Shown piece after piece: positions 22,659-30,951 of a stretch of DNA of 64,000 nt. A program made the position numbers and the translations under genes. Source of the DNA: Lewinellaceae bacterium. Its GTDB lineage: Bacteria > Bacteroidota > Bacteroidia > Chitinophagales > Saprospiraceae. Position 1 is the first letter of the stretch; each line of letters begins with the position of its first letter. The stretch spans positions 10,049-74,048 of the forward strand of contig JACJYP010000016.1 of NCBI GenBank assembly GCA_020636045.1. The letters are read 5' to 3'. The notes below the pieces were generated by a model that was given only the letters and a program-made list of their open reading frames with translations, was not told the origin of the DNA and did not search any database.

Positions 22659-23279
22659 ATGGTGAATACATCTCAACTCATCGATGAACTTCAGCATCAG
22701 CCGGATTTTCCGGCGGCGGTAGAAGAGTTGCAAAAACGCCTGGAGCAGGAAAGGTCCAGGCGACAGGAGTATTATGCCCTCCTACACGAAGATGGAAAAG
22801 CAGAATTTATCAACGGCGAGATCATCTACCAGTCGCCGGTGAAAAGAAAACACTGGAAAGTTTCCATCCGGCTTTCTACGTTATTGCACAATTATGTAGA
22901 GACTAACCAACTCGGAGAGGTCGGCGTGGAAAAAGTCATGGTATCCCTGTCAAGGAATGACTATGAACCTGACATTGTATTTTTTTCCAACGAAAAGGCC
23001 GGCGGGTTCCAGCCGGATCAGATGCATTTTCCGGCGCCTGATTTTGTTGTGGAGATCGTCTCAGAATCCACGGAAAGTCGTGACCGGGGCGTTAAATTTG
23101 ATGATTATGCTGTGCATGGTGTGCAGGAATACTGGATCATCGACCCGGAAGAACGTTCCATAGAACAATATCTCTTGCAAGGGAAAACGTTTGAGTTATA
23201 TCAAAAACTCACAGGTGCGGGATTGCTGAAGTCGACCGCAATCCGCGACTTTACCGTAGAGATATCGTCGTTGTTTTAG
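22659..23279 (+). CDS. Uma2-family (DUF820) putative PD-(D/E)XK endonuclease
   Basis: A 206-residue protein. An N-terminal coiled helix (AAVEELQKRLEQERSRRQEY) precedes the Uma2 fold: KAEFINGEIIYQSPVKRKHW, YEPDIVFFSNEKAGG (catalytic Asp in EPDI), APDFVVEIVSESTESRDRG (the E-x-x-S-x-S/T-x-x-R-D signature), KFDDYAVHGVQEYWIIDPEE and SIEQYLLQGKTFELY. The family has the PD-(D/E)XK nuclease fold, is common in cyanobacteria and Bacteroidota in many copies, and has no firm cellular role. No partner gene such as a toxin-antitoxin mate is visible. Confidence 0.92.
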   Translation: MVNTSQLIDELQHQPDFPAAVEELQKRLEQERSRRQEYYALLHEDGKAEFINGEIIYQSPVKRKHWKVSIRLSTLLHNYVETNQLGEVGVEKVMVSLSRNDYEPDIVFFSNEKAGGFQPDQMHFPAPDFVVEIVSESTESRDRGVKFDDYAVHGVQEYWIIDPEERSIEQYLLQGKTFELYQKLTGAGLLKSTAIRDFTVEISSLF

Positions 23280-23343
23280 TGCCGCCTAAACCATCTTTCC
23301 GTCCGGCTGTTTTCGTACTCTAAACCATATCCGAGCCTCCTGC

Positions 23344-26300
23344 GTGAACATTTCCGACATTTCCCTCCGCCGCCCCGTTTTAGCCACTGTGATGAGCATC
23401 CTGATCGTCGTGTTCGGCGCGATCAGTTTTCGCTATCTCGGCGTACGTGAATATCCGGCCATCGACCCGCCGACCATTTCCGTGCGCACGTCCTACACCG
23501 GCGCCAACGCGGATGTGGTGGAAAGTCAGATCACGGAGCCGCTCGAGAAAGCCGTCAACAGCATCGCCGGTATCCGCACGGTATCTTCGCAATCGGCACT
23601 GGGCAACAGTACGATCACGATCGAATTCGACCTGAACGCCGACCTTGAGCAGGCGGCTAACGACGTACGCGACAAGGTGAGTCAGGCGGTGCGCAACCTG
23701 CCGCAGGACATCGACGCGCCGCCGGTAGTGACCAAAGCCGACGCCAACAGCGATCCCATTATGTTCATCCCGCTGCAGAGCAATACCCGCAGCGTGATGG
23801 AACTGTCGGATTATGCGGAAAATGTGCTGCTGGAAAAACTTCAGACCATCCCCGGAGTGAGCGAGGTGCGGATATACGGGGAGAAACGCCCTGCCATGCG
23901 CCTCTGGGTCGATCCCGCCAAACTGGCCGCCTACAGCCTGACCGTGCAGGACGTGCAGGACGCCCTCAATCGTGAGAACGTGGAACTGCCGGGCGGTAAG
24001 TTGCGCGGCGATGCAACCGAACTGACCGTCAAAACCTACGGTCGTCTGCAAACGGAGGCGGATTTTAACAACATGATCGTGCGGCAGACGGAAAACCAGA
24101 CCGTACGCTTCGGCGATCTGGGAGAAGCGGTGCTGGGGCCGGAGAACGACGAATTCAGCGCCCGCCGCAATAACGTTACCAACGTGTCGCTGGCGCTGAT
24201 CCCGCAGCCTGGCGCCAACGTGATCGAGATCACCGACGAATTTTACCGCCGCTACGAACAGATCAAGAAGGAACTCCCGCCCGACATATCGACGGAAGTG
24301 GGGCTTGACAAGTCGAGTTTTGTACGGCGCGCCCTGGAAGAGGTCGGCGAAACCCTGGCCATCGCCATTGCGCTGGTCGTGCTCATCATCTACCTGTTTT
24401 TCCGCAACTGGATCATCGCATTGCGGCCGCTGATCGATATCCCTGTTTCGCTGATCGGCGCGTTTTTCATTATGTATCTGTTTGGCTTCAGTATCAACGT
24501 GCTGACGCTGCTGGCCATCGTGCTGGCGACGGGGCTTGTGGTAGACGACGGCATTGTGGTGACGGAGAATATTTTTAAGAAGATAGAGGCGGGCATGGAT
24601 AAATGGACGGCGGCGCGCGAAGGGACCAAAGAGATCTTTTTTGCCGTCATTTCCACGTCCATCACGCTGGCGGTGGTGTTTATCCCCGTCATTTTTTTGC
24701 AGGGCTTCACGGGGCGCCTGTTCCGCGAATTCGGTATCGTGATCGCCGGCGCCGTGCTGATATCCGCTTTTGTGTCGCTTACGCTGACGCCCGTACTCAA
24801 CGTCAAACTCAGTGGCCGTGCTCATGACCACGGCTGGTTCTATCGCATTACCGAGCCCTTTTTCGTCGCCATGGACCGCATATACGGCAACGCGCTGAAG
24901 TCGTTCATGCATTTTCGCTGGCTGAGCCTGCTCATCCTGATCGGCTGTTTCGGGCTGATCTGGCATTTTCAGGGGACCCTGAAAACGGAACTGGCGCCGC
25001 TGGAGGACCGCAGTTCGATCCGCGCCCCGGTGACGGCGCCTGAAGGCACGGATTTCGACGTGACGGAAGACATCATCTATCGGCTGACGGCTGAAGTGAT
25101 GGATTCCGTTCCCGAATACCAGATGATCTTCGGCATCACTGCGCCGGGCCGCATCGGCGCGGGCAGCGCCAATACAGGCTTCGTCGTGCTGATGCTGACC
25201 GACCCTGATCGTCGCGACCGCAGCCAGCAGCAGATATACGACAAACTGGTGGACATGACCCGCGGCTTCACCGAGGCGCGCGTGTTCCCCAATCAGGAGC
25301 AGACGATCTCCACCAGTTTTGGTGCAAGCCTTTCCTTGCCGGTGCAATTCGTGGTCCAGAACCTCAATTTTGAAAAATTGCGCGAAGTTGTGCCGCAATT
25401 CCTGGAAGAGGCCCGAAAAGACCCCACTTTCGGCAACGTCGACGTCAATCTCAAATTCAACAAACCCGAAATACAGGTGGAGATCGACCGCCTGAAAGCC
25501 GCCGAACTGGGTGTCAGCGTGCTCGACATCAGCCAGACGGTGCAACTGGCCCTTTCCGGCCGCCGCTTTGGCTATTTCCTGATGAACGGAAAACAATACC
25601 AGGTGATCGGGCAGGTGGACCGCGACAACCGCGACGAACCCGTCGACCTGGCATCCCTCTATGTGCGCAACAACCGCGGCGAGATGATCCAGCTCGACAA
25701 CGTCGTACATTTCCGCGAGACGAGCAACCCACCTATTCTGTATCACTACAACCGCTACAAGGCGGCGACCATCAGCGCCTCGCTGGCGCCCGGCAAAACG
25801 CTCGGCGAAGGCATACAGGCGATGGAAGCCATTTCCGCGCGCCTGCTCGACGACACATTCGAGACCGACCTCAGCGGCGCTTCGCGCGATTTCAGCGAGA
25901 GCAGCGGCAACACCGCATTTGCCTTTTTCCTGGCCCTGGGCCTTATTTACCTCATTCTCGCGGCGCAATTCGAGAGTTTCCGCGATCCCTTCATCATCAT
26001 GATCACGGTGCCGCTGGCCATTGCCGGCGCCTACCTGACCCTGGCCCTGACAAACAATACGGTCAATATTTTTTCCCAGATCGGCATGATCATGCTCATC
26101 GGTCTGGTGACCAAAAACGGTATCCTCATCGTAGAGTTTGCCAACCAGAAAATGCGCTCGGGCAGGGGCCTCACCAAAAGGCAGGCTGTGGTGGAAGCCG
26201 CGCAGGCACGCCTGCGGCCGATCCTGATGACGACCCTGGCCACTTCGCTTGGCGCTCTGCCGATCGCCCTGGCATTGGGCGCCGCGGCCACGAGCCGCAT

Positions 26301-26472
26301 TCCGCTCGGCGCGGTGGTGGTCGGCGGACTGATGTTCTCGCTGGTGCTTACGCTGTTCGTGATTCCCGCCATGTACATTTTCCTCAGCGGGAAAAAACGC
26401 AGCAATGTGCCCTGGGAAGATCCTTCCCAGAAGGCACTAAAAGAGGCGGAAGCGGAGGCTGTGCAGGATTGA
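23344..26472 (+). CDS. RND-family efflux transporter permease (HAE1/AcrB-like)
   Basis: A 1042-residue inner-membrane proton-driven pump subunit of normal AcrB length. Start is GTG at 23344 (MNISDISLRRPVLATVMSIL, first membrane helix). Two repeats each have a large periplasmic loop and a bundle of helices. The proton relay is LVVDDGIVVTENIF, with adjacent Asp near residues 401-402. The second half has GLIYLILAAQFESFRDPFII and IGLVTKNGILIVEFANQKMR, the typical helix 10 region. It should export hydrophobic compounds together with a membrane-fusion protein and TolC channel. No fusion-protein gene is adjacent; a TolC-type gene lies 3.1 kb downstream behind four other genes. Confidence 0.95.
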   Translation: MNISDISLRRPVLATVMSILIVVFGAISFRYLGVREYPAIDPPTISVRTSYTGANADVVESQITEPLEKAVNSIAGIRTVSSQSALGNSTITIEFDLNADLEQAANDVRDKVSQAVRNLPQDIDAPPVVTKADANSDPIMFIPLQSNTRSVMELSDYAENVLLEKLQTIPGVSEVRIYGEKRPAMRLWVDPAKLAAYSLTVQDVQDALNRENVELPGGKLRGDATELTVKTYGRLQTEADFNNMIVRQTENQTVRFGDLGEAVLGPENDEFSARRNNVTNVSLALIPQPGANVIEITDEFYRRYEQIKKELPPDISTEVGLDKSSFVRRALEEVGETLAIAIALVVLIIYLFFRNWIIALRPLIDIPVSLIGAFFIMYLFGFSINVLTLLAIVLATGLVVDDGIVVTENIFKKIEAGMDKWTAAREGTKEIFFAVISTSITLAVVFIPVIFLQGFTGRLFREFGIVIAGAVLISAFVSLTLTPVLNVKLSGRAHDHGWFYRITEPFFVAMDRIYGNALKSFMHFRWLSLLILIGCFGLIWHFQGTLKTELAPLEDRSSIRAPVTAPEGTDFDVTEDIIYRLTAEVMDSVPEYQMIFGITAPGRIGAGSANTGFVVLMLTDPDRRDRSQQQIYDKLVDMTRGFTEARVFPNQEQTISTSFGASLSLPVQFVVQNLNFEKLREVVPQFLEEARKDPTFGNVDVNLKFNKPEIQVEIDRLKAAELGVSVLDISQTVQLALSGRRFGYFLMNGKQYQVIGQVDRDNRDEPVDLASLYVRNNRGEMIQLDNVVHFRETSNPPILYHYNRYKAATISASLAPGKTLGEGIQAMEAISARLLDDTFETDLSGASRDFSESSGNTAFAFFLALGLIYLILAAQFESFRDPFIIMITVPLAIAGAYLTLALTNNTVNIFSQIGMIMLIGLVTKNGILIVEFANQKMRSGRGLTKRQAVVEAAQARLRPILMTTLATSLGALPIALALGAAATSRIPLGAVVVGGLMFSLVLTLFVIPAMYIFLSGKKRSNVPWEDPSQKALKEAEAEAVQD

Positions 26473-26749
26473 TCTGCACCGGAGCCGGCCACGTTTGAGC
26501 GATCCCTTTTCAATTCCTTTCAGTGGTGCCCAATCTCTGATACCGGCAACACAGGCCCGTTTTATAACGCTATTTGGGTAATTGTCAGGATCATGACAGT
26601 TTGCTCAAGGGGGCGTGGCATTGTTTTTGACTCGATAATTTTAACAAATTATCCCCTGATTAATCTTCTCCTCTCCGATCAATATTTGCTTTCCCGCCTG
26701 CGGAGTTTTCTTTTCATTTCTTTCTTAAACCTTCAAAATTTTCAAAGTT

Positions 26750-27670
26750 ATGGCGCAAATCTCGACCATAGAAACCGCTGTGCGCTTCGGAGAGATTCCG
26801 TTTACGGATTTTACCAAAGAACTCATCACCGGTACATTCGATGCCATTGTAGATGCCAACTTGAGGCAAATGGAAGCCTATGTCGACATGGTTCAAATAT
26901 TGACCAAGGACTTGTCGACATACATCAACGACACCAAAAACGACATTTCGCTCGCAGAGATCCAGAGTCTGGTGGAATCGCTGAATCTGCCTGCCGATGA
27001 TGCTTCGACAGGAACCTCGAACCTGATCAACGGCATTACGCAGGGGTATAACGAAGCGATCAACAATGAAACGGCTCCGACCGGTAATAACAATGTTCCA
27101 GCCACACCGGACAGCCCGATCGCCCAGATCATCAACTCGCTTTCGCCGATCGTCCGGGATGTGGTGAACGGCTTGCTTGATAATGATTCGACCAGCGGAG
27201 AAATTGACCTGAACTCTACTACCTCGGCAGAGATCACCAATTTTTACGGCTCCACGCTTGCCGCAGGTACCAAGTGGTATACCGTCATGTATGAGGCGCT
27301 GGCCGGCAAGATCGCCAACGACAAATTCACCCTGCTGCAGAACATGGCTAAAATGGGCATGCTGCGCCTGGTCGTCGACAGCGGAAAGATCGAAACGCGG
27401 ATCACATTCAGTACTTACGAATCGCACCTGGATGAGAGCCAAAGCACCCATTCGGACAAAAACAAGGAGCGCGTCAAGCAAGTCAGCAGACCGCCATTCG
27501 TGCTGGGTTTGTTCAAGAAAAGAGAAAAAGACAAGTACAACAAGAAAGAGGTGACGATCAACACTGCCAAGGACATTCACCGCGATGTGTCCGGGAGTTC
27601 TGTTCAGATATTCGGAAGTGTGGTCATCAACTTCAAGACCGACTACCTGCCGTTGAGCACTGCCGGATAA
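26750..27670 (+). CDS. Cassette protein A, unknown function, TFDA/RLVVD paralogue family
   Basis: A 306-residue protein with no signal peptide or membrane helix, so probably cytosolic. N-terminus: FGEIPFTDFTKELITGTFDA followed by IVDANLRQMEAYVDMVQILT, helical. A variable, polar middle (residues about 80-165; many Thr, Asn, Ser, Pro) follows, then a helical segment FTLLQNMAKMGMLRLVVDSG and a strand KIETRITFSTY. A basic stretch (LGLFKKREKDKYNKKE) precedes the C-terminal strand SSVQIFGSVVINFKTDY. The same three landmarks, TFDA.., R(I/L)VVD(S/A)G.I and G.V.I.FKT, occur in the next gene, so the two are diverged paralogues. I do not recognise a named family. A terminator-like hairpin follows the gene, and A may be made in greater amount than B and C. 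Confidence 0.8.
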   Translation: MAQISTIETAVRFGEIPFTDFTKELITGTFDAIVDANLRQMEAYVDMVQILTKDLSTYINDTKNDISLAEIQSLVESLNLPADDASTGTSNLINGITQGYNEAINNETAPTGNNNVPATPDSPIAQIINSLSPIVRDVVNGLLDNDSTSGEIDLNSTTSAEITNFYGSTLAAGTKWYTVMYEALAGKIANDKFTLLQNMAKMGMLRLVVDSGKIETRITFSTYESHLDESQSTHSDKNKERVKQVSRPPFVLGLFKKREKDKYNKKEVTINTAKDIHRDVSGSSVQIFGSVVINFKTDYLPLSTAG

Positions 27671-27678
27671 CCGGTATG

Positions 27679-27722
27679 GCGGGTTGCAGCAGCGACCTGT
27701 GCGGCAACCCGCTTCTTTATTT
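27679..27722 (+). terminator. Terminator-like hairpin between cassette genes A and B
   Basis: GCGGGTTGC (27679-27687) pairs with GCAACCCGC (27704-27712), followed by TTCTTTATTTT. It lies between the stop of gene A and the start of gene B, so it may reduce read-through rather than end the transcript; no separate promoter for B is obvious in the 78-bp gap. Confidence 0.55.
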
Positions 27723-27748
27723 TCCTCACCATAAAACAAGACACCCCT

Positions 27749-28558
27749 ATGGCAGATACTCTGATCCCGGTCGAACTGGGCTTGTCAGCCTTTGTCGCCA
27801 AACTCATCGAAGAGACCTTCGATGCCGTTATTTGCAGCAATTACGAGCAGGTAAAAAAGCAGGAAGATATTTTGCTCAACCTGGAAAAGAGCAGGAGCGA
27901 GTTTGCGCGCATCTATGTAACGGAAGCCGAAATATTCGAATACCTGGCCCAGGTATTTCCCAACAACGAACTGAAAGTGGGCGCTCCGTATCAGGGCGAC
28001 CTCGAAGAAAGGCTAACGGCGATGGGCATCAGCCTGTTGGCGGAAGAAAAAGAGTTGTCGGAAAACGCGATCACCGCTCAAGGCATGCTCAATATCCGCC
28101 AGCACGTGCGCGAGATCATTGCGGGCGAACGACAGAATACCCTGGCCAAGATCGCTGCACAGGGCCTGCCGCGTATAGTGGTGGATGCCGGCCAGATCTC
28201 TGCGAAGGTGAGTTTTTACGCCAATAAAGTGGAGAGCGGCAGCCCGGGTTCCGCCGCACAGAGCACGCAGGGAAGTTCTGCGAGCCCATCCGACCTCCCG
28301 GCCACCGCAACAAAGGCCGCTGCTCCAGGCAAGCTGCCGGTAGCCGAGCCTGTCAAACAACCCTTACCCAGGGAAATAAAAGAAATTGCCACTACCCGCT
28401 CGCAGGCGATCATACTGAACAGGGGAGAGTTCCTGAAATCACAGCCTGCTTCCGTGTTGCCCAATATCAATATTTCCGTGCGGCAGGCTTCGGAAACATC
28501 GACCACCACTACTGCAAACATGGTTGGTGAAGTACTGATCAAGTTTAAAACCGTCTGA
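27749..28558 (+). CDS. Cassette protein B, unknown function, paralogue of protein A
   Basis: A 269-residue probably cytosolic protein. Its N-terminus VELGLSAFVAKLIEETFDAV then ICSNYEQVKKQEDILLNLEK lines up with protein A (F..LI..TFDA...N..Q). Helices continue with RIYVTEAEIFEYLAQVFPNN and an NIRQHVREIIAGERQNTLAK segment, then GLPRIVVDAGQISAKVSFYA, matching the RLVVDSGKIETRITF part of A. A low-complexity Ser/Ala/Thr/Pro linker (about residues 160-205) leads to a C-terminal strand region ININISVRQAS... and ANMVGEVLIKFKTV, matching the end of A. The conserved ends with variable linkers suggest assembly through the ends. Only 3 bp separate its stop from gene C. Function unknown. Confidence 0.8.
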   Translation: MADTLIPVELGLSAFVAKLIEETFDAVICSNYEQVKKQEDILLNLEKSRSEFARIYVTEAEIFEYLAQVFPNNELKVGAPYQGDLEERLTAMGISLLAEEKELSENAITAQGMLNIRQHVREIIAGERQNTLAKIAAQGLPRIVVDAGQISAKVSFYANKVESGSPGSAAQSTQGSSASPSDLPATATKAAAPGKLPVAEPVKQPLPREIKEIATTRSQAIILNRGEFLKSQPASVLPNINISVRQASETSTTTTANMVGEVLIKFKTV

Positions 28559-28561
28559 GGC

Positions 28562-28750
28562 ATGGCCGGTACGACACTGGAAAATATTTTTATCAGAGAA
28601 CTGGACCCGGTGGTCGAATCGATCATTCCGCGTCTGAATGCTTTGTCGAACCTGAAATTTTACGAGCTTGTGATACGGGTACAAATCGGCGGGAATCATT
28701 TCGAGATCATCATCGACACATCTGCGGAACATCCGGAAGAAGACAAGTAG
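28562..28750 (+). CDS. Cassette protein C, 62-residue unknown protein
   Basis: A short protein (62 residues) starting with ATG 3 bp after the gene B stop, which argues for translational coupling. It has an amphipathic helix region (LENIFIRELDPVVESIIPRL then NALSNLKF) and a two-strand segment (YELVIRVQIGG, HFEIIIDTS), ending in an acidic tail (AEHPEEDK). Codon use looks like neighbouring genes and there is no overlapping frame that would explain it as a shadow. I do not recognise it. It faces the LON-domain gene tail to tail with 3 bp between the stops. Confidence 0.65.
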   Translation: MAGTTLENIFIRELDPVVESIIPRLNALSNLKFYELVIRVQIGGNHFEIIIDTSAEHPEEDK

Positions 28751-28753
28751 CGC

Positions 28754-29380
28754 CTAAATATCCAGCGGGCCGAATTCTCTGAAGTCGCCGTTCATCTGAA
28801 TGCGCGCTTTGGTGCGTTCCATGTTTTCCACGACCGGCAGCACCTGGTGCAGGTGTTCCAGCAGGAATTCCTGCCGTTCGGCTTCCGATTCCAGGGTCAG
28901 CAATTTGTATTCTCCTTCGATCGGCAGGCCCACATGGTGGCCGATCTGGTAAGAATAGGGCTGGGAAATATCCGGATCGAAGCGCACTTCCGTTTTAAAC
29001 AGTTCGTACAACTTTTCAATGGCCAGGATCAGTTCGGGCGATACCGACGTGTCGGAAGTATGCGGGTAAAAATGGGCATGCCCGCCGGCGTAGAGTTTGT
29101 CCGGCACGGGGTTCTCGAAATCGAGCAGGCGAAATACGCGGGCGCCTTCTGTCCGGATGTCCATGCGTCCGTCGTCAAACTCCCTGGCCAATTCCACGAT
29201 CTTCATTTCCGTGCCGTAGCCGGGCAGGCTATTGTTGATAAAAGCCGGTATGCCGAATGTGTTTTCCTGCTCGATGCACTCGCGAACCAGTTGTTTGTAG
29301 CGCGGTTCGAAAATATGCAGGTTGACCTTTTCGCCCGGGTAGGCGACCAGATTAAGCGGGAATAACGGCAGGTAAGGCAT
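28754..29380 (-). CDS. LON substrate-binding-domain protein
   Basis: A 208-residue cytosolic protein. ATG at 29380 (MPYLPLFPLNLVAYPGEKVN) gives the family N-terminus; the frame extends 46 codons further with no family similarity. Signatures: LPLFPLNLV.YPGE, LHIFEPRYKQLVRECIEQ, FGIPAFINNSLPGYGTEMKI, and MDIRTEGARVFRLLDF. It is the stand-alone form of the N-terminal substrate-recognition domain of Lon protease, without an ATPase or protease domain. In other bacteria such proteins are sometimes annotated as peptidase S16; the role is unknown. A TAATTTTG box lies 78 bp upstream. Confidence 0.88.
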   Translation of the reverse strand: MPYLPLFPLNLVAYPGEKVNLHIFEPRYKQLVRECIEQENTFGIPAFINNSLPGYGTEMKIVELAREFDDGRMDIRTEGARVFRLLDFENPVPDKLYAGGHAHFYPHTSDTSVSPELILAIEKLYELFKTEVRFDPDISQPYSYQIGHHVGLPIEGEYKLLTLESEAERQEFLLEHLHQVLPVVENMERTKARIQMNGDFREFGPLDI

Positions 29381-29457
29381 AGGCGAAGTTTCGGGAGTAA
29401 AAATCTTCGGGCCGGTTAGTGAATGCTTTTGGGGGCTGTTTTTTGCCGGCAGGCGAT

Positions 29458-29465
29458 CAAAATTA
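29458..29465 (-). promoter_or_regulatory. -7 box TAATTTTG for the LON-domain gene
   Basis: Perfect TAnnTTTG on the minus strand in the 183-bp divergent spacer between the LON-domain gene and the TolC gene. Confidence 0.4.
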
Positions 29466-29563
29466 CAACGCAGCCTAAAAGGATAAGTTGCTGGGGCCAT
29501 CAAAACGAAAACTTTCAAAACCTATACCTGCTGTCAGGCGTTTTACCGCTTTACATTTACCGC

Positions 29564-30868
29564 ATGAAAAAATACCTCCTTCTGTGCTGCTGCAGCCTGC
29601 TGTTCGCGCAGCTGCCGGCGCAAGACGACGCACCCCTGCTTACACCTGAAGAGGCCGTCCGCCTGGCGCTGGAAAGCAACTACGATATCCGGCTGTCGCA
29701 GACCGACGTCGAAATTGCCAGAGCCAATAATATCAAGGCAAATGCGGGCATGCTGCCCGTGGTGAACCTGGTCGCGAATGAGACCTTTACCCTCAGCACG
29801 TTTCAGCAAAAACTGTCCAACGGTACCGAATTCGACGATTTCGGCGCCCCGTTCAATACCGCGAACGCCGGCCTGCAACTTACCTGGACGCTGTTCGATG
29901 GCAAGCGGATGTTTATCGCCAAAAAGCGCCTGGAAGAGCTGGAAAATCTGGGCTCGCTAAACCTGCGAAATGCCGTGCAGAACACAACCGCCGGGGTACT
30001 GCAGACCTATTACGACATCGTTCGCAGCAGGTTGCAGGAACGCGCGATCACGGAGGTGATCGCGCTGAACGAAGAGCGGCTGCGCATCGCCGAGGCGCGT
30101 CTGGCCGCCGGCTTCGCCGCGCAAACGGATGCCCTGCAGGCGCGTATCGACCTGAATCAGCGCCGCGCCGACCTGCTCAACCAGCAGACGGCAACCGCCG
30201 CCGCCAAGCGCACGCTCAATCGCCTGCTCGTGCGCCCCGCCGGCACAGCATTCGGAGTAGACGAAAACCTGGCGAATGCCTATGCTCCCGACCGCGAAGC
30301 ATTGCTGCAGAAAGTTTTGTCGGAAAATCCTGCACTGGTGTCCCTGCGCAAAAGCGCCGATCTGGCGGCTCTCGCCGTCGATGAAAGCCGTATGCTGAAC
30401 AAACCCCGCATCACCGGTACCGGCCAACTGAACGTCCAGCGCAGCGACAATGGCTCCGGTTTTTTGCTGAACAACACACAGGCGGGACTGAGTGTCGGGG
30501 CAGGCCTGGTGATTCCGCTGTATACCGGCGGCAATATCAAGCGCCAGGTACAGGTCGCACAGGTGCAGGCACAACAGGCCAGCCTTCGTGTGGAAGCGCA
30601 GCGCCTGGCGGTGGAATCAGAACTGGATGACCGGATCGCATTTTTTCAATCGCAGCAGGAAGTCCTGCAACTGGAGGAAGATAACGTGAAAAACGCCCGC
30701 GAGAACCTGAACGTCAGCACCGAGCGTTTTCGCCTGGGCCAAACCAACGCCCTGGAAGTGCAAACGGCGCAAAACAGCCTGGAACAGGCATTGGCGCGGC
30801 GCAATCTCGTGCAATACAACCTCAAATCCGCGGAGATCAGCCTGCGCCTGCTGGCAGGAGAGCTTTAA
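29564..30868 (+). CDS. TolC-family outer-membrane efflux channel
   Basis: A 434-residue protein with a signal peptide (MKKYLLLCCCSLLFAQLPAQ); I start at ATG 29564 because the upstream extension lacks signal character. Two homologous halves of long helices are visible, each led by the typical start: LLTPEEAVRLALESNYDIRL (first half) and NPALVSLRKSADLAALAVDE (second half). The first half ends in a coiled-coil segment with RLAAGFAAQTDALQARIDLN, the second with STERFRLGQTNALEVQTAQN. Glu/Gln-rich helices form the periplasmic tunnel. It likely supplies the exit duct for the RND permease at 23344 or another exporter. A strong bidirectional terminator follows. Confidence 0.95.
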   Translation: MKKYLLLCCCSLLFAQLPAQDDAPLLTPEEAVRLALESNYDIRLSQTDVEIARANNIKANAGMLPVVNLVANETFTLSTFQQKLSNGTEFDDFGAPFNTANAGLQLTWTLFDGKRMFIAKKRLEELENLGSLNLRNAVQNTTAGVLQTYYDIVRSRLQERAITEVIALNEERLRIAEARLAAGFAAQTDALQARIDLNQRRADLLNQQTATAAAKRTLNRLLVRPAGTAFGVDENLANAYAPDREALLQKVLSENPALVSLRKSADLAALAVDESRMLNKPRITGTGQLNVQRSDNGSGFLLNNTQAGLSVGAGLVIPLYTGGNIKRQVQVAQVQAQQASLRVEAQRLAVESELDDRIAFFQSQQEVLQLEEDNVKNARENLNVSTERFRLGQTNALEVQTAQNSLEQALARRNLVQYNLKSAEISLRLLAGEL

Positions 30869-30901
30869 AGGAGCACTTCGATTACCGGCCAAACGGGTCA
30901 T

Positions 30902-30937
30902 AAAAAAGCCGGGCGTTGCGCAACGCCCGGCTTTTTT
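30902..30937. terminator. Bidirectional intrinsic terminator
   Basis: A perfect 36-base palindrome: six A, a GC-rich 12-bp arm, its exact complement, and six T. It serves both the TolC gene (plus strand) and the metalloprotease gene at 30952 (minus strand), which converge here. Confidence 0.92.
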
Positions 30938-30951
30938 CAAAACAACCTTTT

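Noticed and set aside
23380..25968. Very long antisense open frame (862 codons) opposite the RND permease
   Set aside because: His/Arg/Gln-rich composition typical of antisense of GC-rich coding DNA; the plus-strand RND protein is complete and conserved.
26583..26598. TGTCA-n6-TGACA dyad upstream of the cassette
   Set aside because: Five-base arms are too short to claim an operator without a regulator or repeated occurrence.
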